A stretch of 64,000 nt of DNA from Candidatus Obscuribacterales bacterium (GTDB lineage: Bacteria > Cyanobacteriota > Vampirovibrionia > Obscuribacterales > Obscuribacteraceae), in NCBI GenBank assembly GCA_019637435.1, contig JAHBVO010000006.1:434001-498000 (forward strand), read 5' to 3'. Position numbers and translations under genes: made by a program. Shown piece by piece: positions 1 through 9,723 of the stretch; position 1 is the first letter of the stretch, and each line of letters begins with the position of its first letter. Under the pieces are notes generated by a model. That model did not search any database, was not told the origin of the DNA, and was given only the letters and a program-made list of their open reading frames with translations.

Positions 1-1
1 G

Positions 2-1693
2 GTTCGGGAATCGAATGAGAGCCGCGCGGAAAGGACCAGAGCATCGATAATTTGCATCAATTGCGGAACGACAAATGAACCATCGTCAAACGAATGTGGC
101 GACTGCAAAATTCCGCTGATTCAGCAGAAGGAAAGACGCGAAGACTCGCGTGTTGAACGCGTAGGTCTGCGAGGCTCGCTTACGCCCAGGTCGACGAAGA
201 GAAAACGTTCGGATCCTGCAAGCGCAATTGACAATGCATCGAGCAACAGGGCAACGCGAAACGATATCGTTTCGAGTTCAATCGTTCCGAACGCCCCCGT
301 TTCAAACACTCTCGTTTCAAACGCCTCCGTTTTAAAAACTCCCGTTTCAAACGCACCCGTTTCAAGCGCAATCGTTTCAAGCGCCTTCGTTTCAAACACT
401 CTCGTTTCAAACGCCTCCGTTTTAAAAACTCCCGTTTCAAGCGCCCCCGTCTCAAACGCCTCCGTTTCAAACACTCCCGTTTCAAAGACTGACGCTTCAA
501 TCACGCCTGAGAGTTCAGCGCCAACGACCACGAATCCAAGCGACATCAAAACAGAGGAAACGAGGACCAACCGCAAACAGCGGCTGCCGAGGTTTACACG
601 AGGAGCTGATGCATTTTGGTTTGCCGGAGAGAAATCGACCGATCAAGCTGCACTCGACTTCCTCTACCCGACTGACGAACTGAGCGCTAAAAAGCAACAG
701 ACCGAACCTTTCGACCAGATCATAGACGAAAGCCGCAAACCAAGCTTGTTTTCGCTGAGCGCAGCACTGTTTAACATCGAAAGTCTTTTTGAAAGAATTC
801 CACTCCCTCTCGTGTTTCTCGGTGTGAGTCTCGTCATCATTCTTGCCACCGCCAATGCCACCACGCAGTGGAATCGCCACGAGCAAAGATTGGCGGCTAT
901 AGATAAGATCGCAACAAACGCGGAAAACGATATGCTGACATATCGACTCGATGATGCCATCAACACACTGCAAGAATTAGAGAAAACTGAAAACGGCGAC
1001 CTCCCCCCACGCGCACGAGCGATTCTCAATCAGAGCCTCTGGCTTCGCTCCTACGCGCGCGCGAAAAAACAGCAATATGCCAAGGCAATAGCCGACCTGT
1101 CCGCCGTCACTTCGACATTCATTTCATACGATGACGTAAAAGAGAAATCAGCCGAATACAAAAAACTTCTCGCAGCTCATCCGGAGTTTGCCGACCTCAG
1201 CCAAACGAAATCAAACGAGCCCGCGACTCCAGAAGTTTCAGAACAGCACCGCGCCAAGAAGAAAACTATCGCGTCGTCGACTGAACAGAGCACGCCCAAA
1301 CGCTCTAAAACAGACTCGGCCGACGAAGCTGTTTTGGCGCAAGCGTCAGAACGAGCCCTCCGGCGAGTGGCTGCCGAACGCGCAGAGCGAGTTCAGGTCC
1401 CACAGATATCACCTGAGGAGCAATCTTCGGAAAAGTCGAAACCTACCGTCGACAAACAGAAACAGCCAAAAACGGTTTCGAATAGACCGGATTCAATCAA
1501 AGCAGATTCAACATCCGCCAAGAAAAAGAAAAGCGGCAAAACCGATGCAGCGCTCCTGGACGCGGATATGAAGCGTTACAGCGGCTTACTGGTCGAATAC
1601 TTCTCCAAAGCCGAATCCAGCCGCGGCAGCGGACAAATTGCGGAACCGCCATCCTACGAAGAGTGGTCGGAGGGTGGCAAGCGTGATTTCTAG
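2..1693 (+). CDS. Zinc-ribbon, single-pass membrane protein with TPR-like region (5' end outside window)
   Basis: The frame is open from base 2, without an in-frame ATG, to the stop at 1693, so the gene starts left of the window; the visible part is 563 residues. A Cys4 zinc ribbon (C18-x2-C21-x10-C32-x2-C35, counted from base 2) opens it. A V-S-N-A-x pentapeptide repeat region follows (269-493), then one hydrophobic membrane segment encoded around 790-860. After the membrane come helices resembling degenerate TPRs and a Lys/Glu/Ser/Pro-rich tail. An internal ATG at 746 would drop the zinc ribbon, and open-frame coding character upstream argues against it. The next gene starts 61 bp downstream on the same strand and is also a membrane TPR protein. 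The function is not recognised; a regulatory or scaffold role is only a guess. Confidence 0.75.
   Translation, partial: VRESNESRAERTRASIICINCGTTNEPSSNECGDCKIPLIQQKERREDSRVERVGLRGSLTPRSTKRKRSDPASAIDNASSNRATRNDIVSSSIVPNAPVSNTLVSNASVLKTPVSNAPVSSAIVSSAFVSNTLVSNASVLKTPVSSAPVSNASVSNTPVSKTDASITPESSAPTTTNPSDIKTEETRTNRKQRLPRFTRGADAFWFAGEKSTDQAALDFLYPTDELSAKKQQTEPFDQIIDESRKPSLFSLSAALFNIESLFERIPLPLVFLGVSLVIILATANATTQWNRHEQRLAAIDKIATNAENDMLTYRLDDAINTLQELEKTENGDLPPRARAILNQSLWLRSYARAKKQQYAKAIADLSAVTSTFISYDDVKEKSAEYKKLLAAHPEFADLSQTKSNEPATPEVSEQHRAKKKTIASSTEQSTPKRSKTDSADEAVLAQASERALRRVAAERAERVQVPQISPEEQSSEKSKPTVDKQKQPKTVSNRPDSIKADSTSAKKKKSGKTDAALLDADMKRYSGLLVEYFSKAESSRGSGQIAEPPSYEEWSEGGKRDF
269..493 (+). repeat. 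15-bp tandem repeat, 15 units, encoding pentapeptides
   Basis: Fifteen consecutive 15-bp units, consensus GTTTCAAACGCCTCC with variants, encode V-(S/L)-(N/S/K)-(A/T)-x inside the zinc-ribbon membrane protein. There is a higher-order duplication: the three units at 299-343 recur exactly at 389-433, 90 bp apart. The period is a multiple of three, so copy-number change keeps the frame. Confidence 0.9.
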
Positions 1694-1754
1694 ACTTCTT
1701 CACTGCGTCCTCACTCTAATTTTGCCATAATCAAATTTGCAAAGGCTCGCGCGC

Positions 1755-4166
1755 ATGTCAACAGAGAAGCGAATCGATAAGTACTACAAGAGAAAAAACG
1801 CCGAACGTCGTGCGGCGGAGGAAGAAGCTGCCGAACCACAGGTATCGACGCTTTCCATGCCAGAAGTGGACTGGAAGCGCAGCGGCAAAATCGCAGCCGT
1901 CATCGCGGTTGTTTGCTTCACTTGCTACCTGTGGACACTCTGGGGTGGATACGTTTACTGCGATTCGTTCAACATCACGCCCTTCCGCACGGTAACCCGT
2001 GAGTGGGGGCAATCCCTGCTTTATATGATCGCTGACGCTTTCGTAGAGCCTCTTTCGCAACCCCTTGTGCGCGCTACTTATGCGACCGATATCGCTTTCG
2101 GGACATACAGTTCGCAAGCGGTTTTCCACGGTGACAGCATGTGCTTGCACATCGCTAACTGCGTCGTGCTGTTCGTTTTTGCCTTCACGCTCGCGTCTTT
2201 GAACAATCAAAAGAAGAAACGGCTTGAGGTCGATCCCTATGCGGTCGGCGCCGGAACTGCGCTACTTTTCGCCTGCCACCCGCTTGCCAGTGAAGCGGTT
2301 GCATACATTTCAGCTCGCTCAGCGCTGCTTGTAACTCTCAATTATCTGCTCGCTCTACTCTGCTTCCTGCGCGGCTTTCACGCAAAAGTCATCAAAGACA
2401 GCTTAATAGGATACGGCTTCTGCTACCTGTTCATGCTGTTCGCTATCTGGTCCGGCTCTCAAGGACTTACCGCGGCGACAGCAATGATCGCTCTGGCACT
2501 GCTGGTTAAACCAAAGGATGAAACCGTTGGTCGCTGGGTCGGAACACGCCCACTGGAACTTTTCTCAATCGCTCTGGTGGCTCTGGTAGTACCATTTGTC
2601 TTGCTTCTAAAGTATAAGGCGCCGGTCGGTAACGGTTTCGGCCTTGAAACCCTCCCAGCCGTTCCTTACATCGCAACACAATGCAAGATGCTGCTCGTTT
2701 ACTACCTGAGGGTTCTGGTCCTGCCCTTCGGCTTGAGTCTTGATCCGCCTTTTGGCACCGCATCAGGTTTTTCCGATCCACTGGCGATTGCCGGGGCATT
2801 GATACCGTTTGGAATACTTGCTCTGGCCTGGAAATATCGCGCATCACTATTGGTATCATTTCCACTTGTGCTTTTCGTCCTCGGACTGCTGCCGGACTTC
2901 TTGCTCCCACAGCCGGAGCTGATGTCAGACAGGCGAATGTATCTTTCGCTTGCGGCCGTTTCCATACCGGTCGGTTACCTTATCGCTCGCTGCGCAGAAA
3001 GACGCCTGGTCGCCACAATGGTGGTCGGCGGCTTAGTTATCGCAACGTTCGCCGGACTGACAAACTGGCGCAACTTCGCCTGGCAAAAGGACAGCCGGCT
3101 CTGGGAAGACGCATACAATATGAACAAAAACAGCGAACGCAGCCGAGTAATGCGCGTCTGGGGGCTGTCCCGCGGTCATATAGATAAGGCCCGTGAACTG
3201 GCAGAACAGGAAGTGAAAACGTTTCCAAACTCGGCGATACTATATCTGGTGCTAGGAAAAGGCAGCATCGCCGGAAAGAAATTTGCCGAGGCAAAAAAGA
3301 ATTACGAAAAGGCTCTGGCTCTCGCGGACAAACAGAACCTTTCACCCGAGATCGTCTGGGATATGCAATATGGCATGGCGTATGCGTCGCTCCAGACAGA
3401 AGACATGGAAAACGCGAAAAAATACGCGGACCTGGCCATGGAATCACAGCCCAACAACGCTGTCCTCCGGATAATTCGGGGCGAATATTTCTTGGCCGAG
3501 AATCAGCCCCAGGCAGCCATTGTCGAACTCAACAAAGCCCACTCGCTTGACCGATACAACCCTGAAGTTCTGCCTCCGCTCGCACGGGCAGCGCTTGGAT
3601 GCGGCACCAAAGAATATCAAGATCTGGGCTACCAGGCCGCCATACTGGCCGGTAAGATTCACAACGACAGCCGCCTCGAACTGTTGAAAGCATATGGCGC
3701 TCTGGAAACAGGTCGAGTTTACGAAGCGATGATGTACATGGATAAGTACAAGCTCGAAAACCCGATGACACCGGAGTATTACTACATCCTTTACGGCATT
3801 CTCAAACGACTCGGCGCGGAAAAGGAATCCGTAAAAGCTCTAAAGGTCGCGACCACAGCCGATCCGGACATCACCAAGAAAATTCGTCTGTATTTGAACC
3901 GCCCGATTATTCTTCCGGAAGGCGCACCGAAAGTGAAGTTGCCAAACATGGAAGGTCTGCCCACTCCATTCATCGATGCTCAAAAAGGTCCACGGCAACG
4001 CAGCGCGCCGCCGATCGCAGACGGACAAAAGAAGCCGGCCGCAGATATCCCATCAAACACCATACCTCTGCCTCTAAAGGCACCCAAAGGCGAATTCCTG
4101 CCGACTCAGCCAGCGCCTGCGACGCAGCAGCAAAGCCAGCCGAAGAAGCCTCCAGCGAAACCGTAA
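1755..4166 (+). CDS. TMTC-like polytopic membrane protein with C-terminal TPRs
   Basis: This 803-residue protein has a charged cytoplasmic N-terminus, about ten hydrophobic segments (roughly residues 45-450), TPR repeats (roughly 470-720) and a Pro/Gln/Lys-rich tail. The motif HPLASEAVAYISARSALL and a later DRRMYLSLA match the HP-x-x-EAV-x-x-x-x-R and (E/D)R-x-LYLP-like signatures of the TMTC/protein O-mannosyltransferase group (GT-C fold), which use lipid-linked sugars on the outer face of the membrane. The function is inferred from these motifs only. The ATG at 1755, with an AAAGG upstream, is preferred to the in-frame TTG at 1737. It probably shares a transcript with the preceding membrane protein. 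Confidence 0.8.
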   Translation: MSTEKRIDKYYKRKNAERRAAEEEAAEPQVSTLSMPEVDWKRSGKIAAVIAVVCFTCYLWTLWGGYVYCDSFNITPFRTVTREWGQSLLYMIADAFVEPLSQPLVRATYATDIAFGTYSSQAVFHGDSMCLHIANCVVLFVFAFTLASLNNQKKKRLEVDPYAVGAGTALLFACHPLASEAVAYISARSALLVTLNYLLALLCFLRGFHAKVIKDSLIGYGFCYLFMLFAIWSGSQGLTAATAMIALALLVKPKDETVGRWVGTRPLELFSIALVALVVPFVLLLKYKAPVGNGFGLETLPAVPYIATQCKMLLVYYLRVLVLPFGLSLDPPFGTASGFSDPLAIAGALIPFGILALAWKYRASLLVSFPLVLFVLGLLPDFLLPQPELMSDRRMYLSLAAVSIPVGYLIARCAERRLVATMVVGGLVIATFAGLTNWRNFAWQKDSRLWEDAYNMNKNSERSRVMRVWGLSRGHIDKARELAEQEVKTFPNSAILYLVLGKGSIAGKKFAEAKKNYEKALALADKQNLSPEIVWDMQYGMAYASLQTEDMENAKKYADLAMESQPNNAVLRIIRGEYFLAENQPQAAIVELNKAHSLDRYNPEVLPPLARAALGCGTKEYQDLGYQAAILAGKIHNDSRLELLKAYGALETGRVYEAMMYMDKYKLENPMTPEYYYILYGILKRLGAEKESVKALKVATTADPDITKKIRLYLNRPIILPEGAPKVKLPNMEGLPTPFIDAQKGPRQRSAPPIADGQKKPAADIPSNTIPLPLKAPKGEFLPTQPAPATQQQSQPKKPPAKP

Positions 4167-4194
4167 AGCCGCTTAGAACTCGGTCTAGAAACCG

Positions 4195-5562
4195 TTAGAG
4201 GTCGATATCTCGGTGTTTGAACTGGCGCGCGTTCTCACCGCTGTAATCCTCGACAACATGCCCTTTACCGGCCAGCTTGTACTTGTAGGTCACGAGACCT
4301 TCCAACCCGACAGGACCACGCGGATGCATCTTGTTCGTACTGATACCGACTTCCGCTCCAAAGCCATAGCGAAAACCGTCTGCGAATCGTGTCGATACAT
4401 TCCAATAGACGCCTGCCGAGTTGACCGCCTTGAAAAAAGCTTCGTAGGTTGCCGGCTCTGCAGTGACGATGGTGTCGGTATGGTTTGAACCGTGCTGATT
4501 TATGTGATCGATAGCTTCCTCGATTGAGTCGACCACCTTAACGGCAAGAATCAAATCGCTGAACTCAGTCGTCCAATCTTCACTCTTCGAACGAACCAGC
4601 AAGGGAAACTTTTTGCTCTCCGAGCCCGCTTCCGGAGCCCCTGGCTCTGACTCGATGATCTCAAACGCACGATTATCAGCGCGCAGTTCGACGCCTTTTG
4701 CAAAGAGCGCCTGGGCAACCTTCGGCAGGTAGGCACCAGCAATGGTGCTATGCACCAACAGAGTTTCAATAGCATTGCAGGCGGCAGGATACTGAACTTT
4801 GGCATCAACAGCCAGCTTCACGGCCATATCAATATCCGCGTCCTCATGCACATAGAGCGCGCACAATCCTTCAGCATGACCTAACACCGGAATGCGCGTA
4901 TTGTCTTGCACATAGCGAACAAGCTGATTAGAACCACGTGGAATAATCAAATCGACCAGACCATCAGCCTTGAGAATAGACTCGATTTCCTCTCGTTTAT
5001 GAAGGAGGACGAGCGATTGCGAGGGCAACCCCTTTTCACCAAGAGCCTGTTGCAAACACTCGAAGAGAACAGTCAATGTGAAACGCGCTTCTTTACCGCC
5101 TTTCAGTATTGCCACGTTGCCGGAGCGGATAGCAAGCGATGCGATCTGTGGCAAGACATCTGGTCGCGATTCGAATATAACTGCGATCACACCGATCGGT
5201 GACGTAACTCTGTACAGCTTCAGTCCATCGTCTAGCTCACGAGCCAGCGAAATCGCCCCGACCGGATCGGGCAGTGTCGATACTTGCCTTACACCCTCGA
5301 CTATCGTCTTCAGTTTGTTCTCATCGAGTTTTAACCGATCATACATACTTCGGCTTATTTCGCCGGTTTCCAGCAGTTTTGCGGCCCGCTGCATATCGTG
5401 TTTGTTTGCAGACAAAATCTCGTCGACCCGCCGGTCTATAAAGAATGCCATCCTTTCGATCACTTCTTGCCTCTGCGCCGGCGAGAGCGATGCTAGTGCC
5501 GTTGAGGCTCTCTTCGCTGCAGTAAGGATTTCGAACAAAGGGGATTCTGCGGTCGAGGTCAT
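4195..5562 (-). CDS. proA: Gamma-glutamyl phosphate reductase
   Basis: It reduces gamma-glutamyl phosphate to glutamate semialdehyde with NADPH, the second step of proline synthesis. The aldehyde-dehydrogenase fold is complete: IFESRPDVLPQ near residue 130, the nucleophile in PAACNAIETLL (Cys about 262), and the C-terminal RFADGFRYGFGAEVGISTNK region. At 455 residues it is somewhat longer than usual; a Glu/Ser/Lys insertion near residue 310 (SEPGAPEAGSESKK) accounts for part of this. The ATG at 5562 has AGAAGG about 11 nt upstream; an in-frame GTG lies at 5574. It follows proB by 25 bp, as the last gene of the trxB-to-proA run. Confidence 0.95.
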   Translation of the reverse strand: MTSTAESPLFEILTAAKRASTALASLSPAQRQEVIERMAFFIDRRVDEILSANKHDMQRAAKLLETGEISRSMYDRLKLDENKLKTIVEGVRQVSTLPDPVGAISLARELDDGLKLYRVTSPIGVIAVIFESRPDVLPQIASLAIRSGNVAILKGGKEARFTLTVLFECLQQALGEKGLPSQSLVLLHKREEIESILKADGLVDLIIPRGSNQLVRYVQDNTRIPVLGHAEGLCALYVHEDADIDMAVKLAVDAKVQYPAACNAIETLLVHSTIAGAYLPKVAQALFAKGVELRADNRAFEIIESEPGAPEAGSESKKFPLLVRSKSEDWTTEFSDLILAVKVVDSIEEAIDHINQHGSNHTDTIVTAEPATYEAFFKAVNSAGVYWNVSTRFADGFRYGFGAEVGISTNKMHPRGPVGLEGLVTYKYKLAGKGHVVEDYSGENARQFKHRDIDL

Positions 5563-5587
5563 GCTAATCTGCACCTTCTAAATTCGT

Positions 5588-6838
5588 TTATTCCTTCGCG
5601 AGAAACGCGATATTGTCTCGCGTAATCACCGCATCATAGTTTCGATCTTGAACAACATTTGCAATCTCCTCCGACTTCTTGCCCGACAGGAGCCGCGTCT
5701 CGTCACTGCTGTAGTTTACTATACCTCTGGCAAACTCTTTACCGTGTTCGTCGATAATGCTGACGACGTCGCCGCGTTTGAAAGCACCATTCACTTCTGT
5801 GATTCCGGCACCAAGTAGACTGGCTTTGCGCTTGACCAGAGCCTCCCTGGCGCCGTCGTTTACACTTACCGAGGCGTTCACGGTCGTGGCATAAGCAATC
5901 CAGCGAAGCTTTCCGCCCATCGCTTTCTTCGGTAGAAAAAGCGTTCCCAACTCTTCACCGGCAAAGAGTCGCCCGATTACAGCCGGATTCTTGCCACCGG
6001 CGATAATGCAAGCACAGCCGGCTTGAGTGGACACCTTGGCCGCTTCAAGTTTGGTCTTGATTCCGCCGCGTCCAACCCCTGAGCCGCTGGATTTTTTTTC
6101 AACCTTCTTATCGCTCGTTTTTTTCTTGCCGTCACCCACGTCCTCTGAGTCTTCCGGCTTCGCCTTAGTATCCTCAGTCATCAGTTCGATAACGTCGGGA
6201 ACAAGAGGCACCAGAGTCGCGCTAGAATCGACTCTGGGGTCGGCGGTGTATAAACCCTCAACGTCAGTCAGAATCAGTAGAATTTCCGCATCCATTTTGC
6301 TTGCGACTAGCGCAGAAAGTTTGTCGTTGTCGCCAAAATTCACCTTGCGAGCCGGGTTCGCTGAAATCGCCTCAAGCTCGATTGTCGATACGGTATCGTT
6401 CTCATTGATAATCGGCAAAACCTTCAAGCGTACCAGTTCCGAGATGGTGCTGCGCAGATTCAAATAACGATTGCGATTTGAAAAATCATCCTCGGTCAAC
6501 AAAATCTGAGCAGTCGTGATACCAAGTTTTTCAAAAGCGTCGGCATACATCGACATGAGCAAACCCTGACCAACCGCGGCACAAGCCTGCTTCAACGGTA
6601 ATTCTTTAGGCCGCTTTTCCAGGTTCAATCTTTTGACGCCTAAACCGACCGCGCCCGATGTAACTAATAAGACTTCCTTACCACCTTTAATCAGGTCCGC
6701 GATGCCCTCGACAAAGGAGTAGAATCGGCTTAATGCCACTCCCCCCTCTTCCCGCATGAGGACGGCAGTACCAAGTTTTACAACCACACGCTTCGCATCC
6801 TTCAGGACTTTCTGTCTTTCGACGTTTGCTTCAGCCAT
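5588..6838 (-). CDS. proB: Glutamate 5-kinase with PUA domain
   Basis: It phosphorylates glutamate with ATP to start proline synthesis, and is normally feedback-inhibited by proline. The amino-acid-kinase domain carries VVKLGTAVL, SGAVGLG, NENDTVS and LTDVEGLYTADPR; a C-terminal PUA domain occupies about residues 315-410. Unusually, a stretch of about 30 residues rich in Lys, Asp and Glu (EDTKAKPEDSEDVGDGKKKT onward) sits just before GRGGIKTKLEAAK, where other ProB proteins have a short loop. It starts 10 bp after the DUF255 gene and is followed 25 bp later by proA. Confidence 0.95.
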   Translation of the reverse strand: MAEANVERQKVLKDAKRVVVKLGTAVLMREEGGVALSRFYSFVEGIADLIKGGKEVLLVTSGAVGLGVKRLNLEKRPKELPLKQACAAVGQGLLMSMYADAFEKLGITTAQILLTEDDFSNRNRYLNLRSTISELVRLKVLPIINENDTVSTIELEAISANPARKVNFGDNDKLSALVASKMDAEILLILTDVEGLYTADPRVDSSATLVPLVPDVIELMTEDTKAKPEDSEDVGDGKKKTSDKKVEKKSSGSGVGRGGIKTKLEAAKVSTQAGCACIIAGGKNPAVIGRLFAGEELGTLFLPKKAMGGKLRWIAYATTVNASVSVNDGAREALVKRKASLLGAGITEVNGAFKRGDVVSIIDEHGKEFARGIVNYSSDETRLLSGKKSEEIANVVQDRNYDAVITRDNIAFLAKE

Positions 6839-6848
6839 GGCTCAAATC

Positions 6849-8972
6849 TCACTCAGATCGTTTCAACGTCGTTCGCAGTTCACTCGCATCAACTATTGGT
6901 TGTTTGCAAGTAAACTTCTCGCAAATGTAGACTGTCGACTTGCCGTTTTCGGCGGTTCGACCGCTTAGAAGCGGGCTCGACAATTGTTTTATGGTTTCAG
7001 TACTTGTGACGAGAACAACTTTGTCAGGATCAAACTGTTCATAGATCGGAAATAGAACTTCCGAATTGTCTTGCCCGCTTTCTGAAACAACCACCACTTC
7101 TTTAATGGGATGAAGATAGAAATCCAGCGCACAAAGACTGTTTGCGAATTCACTCGGTCCCTTCACCAGGTACTCACCGTACAGGCGCAAGATTGTGCGC
7201 GCGGACTCACGATACGATTCTTCGCCCGTTAATTTTTCCAGGCGCAGAAGATTGAGAAGCGCAACGGAAGCTCCGGAGGGAACAGAGCCGTCAAAGTGAT
7301 TCTTCGGACGCACGATTAGCTCTTCGTGTGTATCGCTCGTGTAGTAGAGACCACCACTCTCGTCGTCCCAGAAGTGAGCGAGCATATGATCGGTTAGCTT
7401 GATTGCTGTGGTGAACCAGCGAGGATCTTCATCGACAGAGGCCAGGTCGAGAAGCGCTTGAACAAAGTAAGAGTAATCATCCAGATAGCCAGGCAACTTG
7501 GCTTTGCCCTGCCCCCATGTCCGCAGCAATTCACCATCTTGAAACAGATAATTGAAGATAAAGTTGGCGGCGGTTTTCGCTTCATCAAGATAGTCGGATT
7601 TTTTCGTTACCCGATATCCATCGACATAAGCTGAAATCATCAAGCTGTTCCAACTCGTCAAAACCTTTTCATCACGCCCTGGGCGAATACGCTCAGCACG
7701 CTTAGCAAGCAACTTCTCTCGCATCGGATTCAACTTCGCGTTGAACTCGTCGTACGTCATATTGTTTTCTTTTGCGAGTTCTTCCGGCGTTTTTTTATAA
7801 TGAAGCGCACTGGTTCCATGCTCGAAATTACCAGTCGAGGTCACGCCATAAAGCTCGCACAGCCAGTTGCCATCATCGTTTCCAAGGACTTCTTTGATTT
7901 GTTCCGGAGTCCAGACGTAAAACTTTCCTTCCTCTCCTTCGCTATCTGCATCGAGGCTTGAATAGAAGGCACCATTATCGGTGCGCAATTCGGCGGATGT
8001 GAACTTCAGAATTCCTTCGGCTACATCTCTGAAGTATTGCCGCCCCGTGAGACTGTAAGCTTCAAAATAAGTGGAGCACAGTAAGGCATTGTCGTACAAC
8101 ATCTTCTCGAAGTGCGGAATCAACCATTGCCTGTCAACAGAGTAACGAGCGAATCCGCCGGCGAGATGGTCATGAATTCCGCCCATTGCCATGCGCTCAA
8201 GCGTGGTTTGCACAAGCTCCCGGCACTCGATTCGATCGCTGGATTTTGCTTCTTTCGTTCTTATCGAATAACGCATGGCCAGCATAAGGCTGAATGTGTG
8301 CGGAAACTTAGGCGCGCCGCCAAATCCACCCCACTTCGCATCAAAACGCGAAATCAATCGAGTGATCGCACCGGATATGGTTTCCATGTTTAAAAACCGA
8401 TCCGCTTTTTCGACCTCGGCACTCTCAGCACCAACTCCAATCTCAAGCATTTTCAGATGATGAGTAACGTCGGAGGCGCTCTCCAGGACTTCGTCTCGGC
8501 GCTCTTCCCAGGCTGAGCTTATCCCGAAAAGGATTTTTTTAAAAGACGGCATTCCATGTTTATCCACAGGCGGGAAGTACGTCCCTGCAAAAAACGGTTT
8601 TAAATCCGGTGTTAGAAAAACGGTCATCGGCCAGCCCCCGTGCCCGGTCATGAGCTGGACGGCTTTCATGTAAATCTCATCGATATCGGTTCGTTCTTCT
8701 CTGTCTACTTTGATGTTGATGAACTTGGCATTCATCACCATCGCAGTTTCAGAATCCTCGAAAGATTCATGCTCCATCACGTGGCACCAGTGGCAGGCGG
8801 CATAGCCTACCGAAAGCAGGATGGGACGCTGCTCGGCGCGTGCACGTTCCAATGCTTCAGCGCCCCAGGGATACCAATCGACCGGATTATAAGCATGTTG
8901 CAAGAGATACGTACTGGTTTCGTTAATTAGCCTGTTCGGCTCACCGCGCTTTGTCTCGGTTCCTGTAGCCAT
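6849..8972 (-). CDS. DUF255 / YyaL-SPATA20-type protein with thioredoxin-like N-terminus
   Basis: This 707-residue protein has an N-terminal thioredoxin-like domain beginning NRLINETSTYLLQHA-NPVDWYPW, with the redox motif ACHWCHVMEHESF, and a C-terminal (alpha/alpha)6-barrel like that of N-acylglucosamine epimerases. Members of this family are widespread in bacteria and in animals (SPATA20), but their biochemical role is not settled. The ATG at 8972 has a GGAG nine nt upstream and lies four bp beyond the previous stop, so it is favoured over the in-frame ATGs at 9002 and 8987, which overlap that gene. Its place after trxB fits a thiol-redox role. Confidence 0.88.
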   Translation of the reverse strand: MATGTETKRGEPNRLINETSTYLLQHAYNPVDWYPWGAEALERARAEQRPILLSVGYAACHWCHVMEHESFEDSETAMVMNAKFINIKVDREERTDIDEIYMKAVQLMTGHGGWPMTVFLTPDLKPFFAGTYFPPVDKHGMPSFKKILFGISSAWEERRDEVLESASDVTHHLKMLEIGVGAESAEVEKADRFLNMETISGAITRLISRFDAKWGGFGGAPKFPHTFSLMLAMRYSIRTKEAKSSDRIECRELVQTTLERMAMGGIHDHLAGGFARYSVDRQWLIPHFEKMLYDNALLCSTYFEAYSLTGRQYFRDVAEGILKFTSAELRTDNGAFYSSLDADSEGEEGKFYVWTPEQIKEVLGNDDGNWLCELYGVTSTGNFEHGTSALHYKKTPEELAKENNMTYDEFNAKLNPMREKLLAKRAERIRPGRDEKVLTSWNSLMISAYVDGYRVTKKSDYLDEAKTAANFIFNYLFQDGELLRTWGQGKAKLPGYLDDYSYFVQALLDLASVDEDPRWFTTAIKLTDHMLAHFWDDESGGLYYTSDTHEELIVRPKNHFDGSVPSGASVALLNLLRLEKLTGEESYRESARTILRLYGEYLVKGPSEFANSLCALDFYLHPIKEVVVVSESGQDNSEVLFPIYEQFDPDKVVLVTSTETIKQLSSPLLSGRTAENGKSTVYICEKFTCKQPIVDASELRTTLKRSE

Positions 8973-8976
8973 TCTC

Positions 8977-9723
8977 TTAGTCTCCATGCTCCTTGATTGC
9001 ATCCAGGAGTCCGTCGTAAAGGTGAACGTTAGCGGCGAGAGTGTTTGTGAACCCGAACTCTACAGCCTCACGCTCATTATGTTTATCAATAAAATATTCA
9101 GCCAGTGCAAGCGACTCCTCACCGTGATCGCATTCCACGTTCACATGGTCGAACCAGCGGTGGTCAGCCAGATGAAATTTGCGAAAAGCGATTTGCATGG
9201 CTTTGAATTCTTCAATCGCCATAAGCTCGGTCGCGGTGATAGCACCGGCTGTGATGGCAGGTCCGCGCATGTCCTTTATTGGTTTACCATCCTCGGACGT
9301 GGGCTGATAAAAATCGACGACGGTGCGCATGTACATCCGCACTCCGCACTTTACCAGGCCTTCGTTTCGGATCATAGTATCAGATTCGATACCACCAATT
9401 TTGCAAACGCGATCGATCACATCGTGCAACTGACCTTCATGGCACCTTGTGTAATCTCCGTTTCCATATTCGTTCCGCACATTTTCCAGGACGAAACCTA
9501 CGGCCGGTTCCGGCATGTACGCAGCAGCACTCAATAACAAACGGCGCAACAATCCTGCATGCACGTCATAGTTGACGAGCATCGCACAAGCCTGAGCAGG
9601 CGTCAGTGGCTGCTCGTCAGCTCGATTCAATCGCTCGAACAATGCATGTTTCGCGCAGGGGTGCGAGGACGCTGTTTCTTTCAAATACGCTGCGCTAGTG
9701 GCAGCGACTCCGTTTAGCAACAT
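8977..9723 (-). CDS. Haem-oxygenase-fold diiron (iron-containing redox enzyme / PqqC-TenA-like) protein
   Basis: A 248-residue all-helical protein. NEYGNGDYTRCHEGQLH and the later DHRWFDHVNVECDHGEE match the E...H / E-H-D...DH-E metal-ligand pattern of the haem-oxygenase-like diiron oxidase superfamily. These enzymes oxidise varied small molecules, and the substrate cannot be read from sequence. The start codon lies inside the last codons of trxB (10-nt overlap), which implies translational coupling, and the next gene begins four bp after its stop. Confidence 0.75.
   Translation of the reverse strand: MLLNGVAATSAAYLKETASSHPCAKHALFERLNRADEQPLTPAQACAMLVNYDVHAGLLRRLLLSAAAYMPEPAVGFVLENVRNEYGNGDYTRCHEGQLHDVIDRVCKIGGIESDTMIRNEGLVKCGVRMYMRTVVDFYQPTSEDGKPIKDMRGPAITAGAITATELMAIEEFKAMQIAFRKFHLADHRWFDHVNVECDHGEESLALAEYFIDKHNEREAVEFGFTNTLAANVHLYDGLLDAIKEHGD

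Noticed and set aside
121..576. Minus-strand frames rich in Glu-Thr-Phe or Lys-Arg repeats
   Set aside because: They are the antisense reading of the 15-bp repeat; the plus-strand frame is open through the whole region and carries a zinc ribbon.
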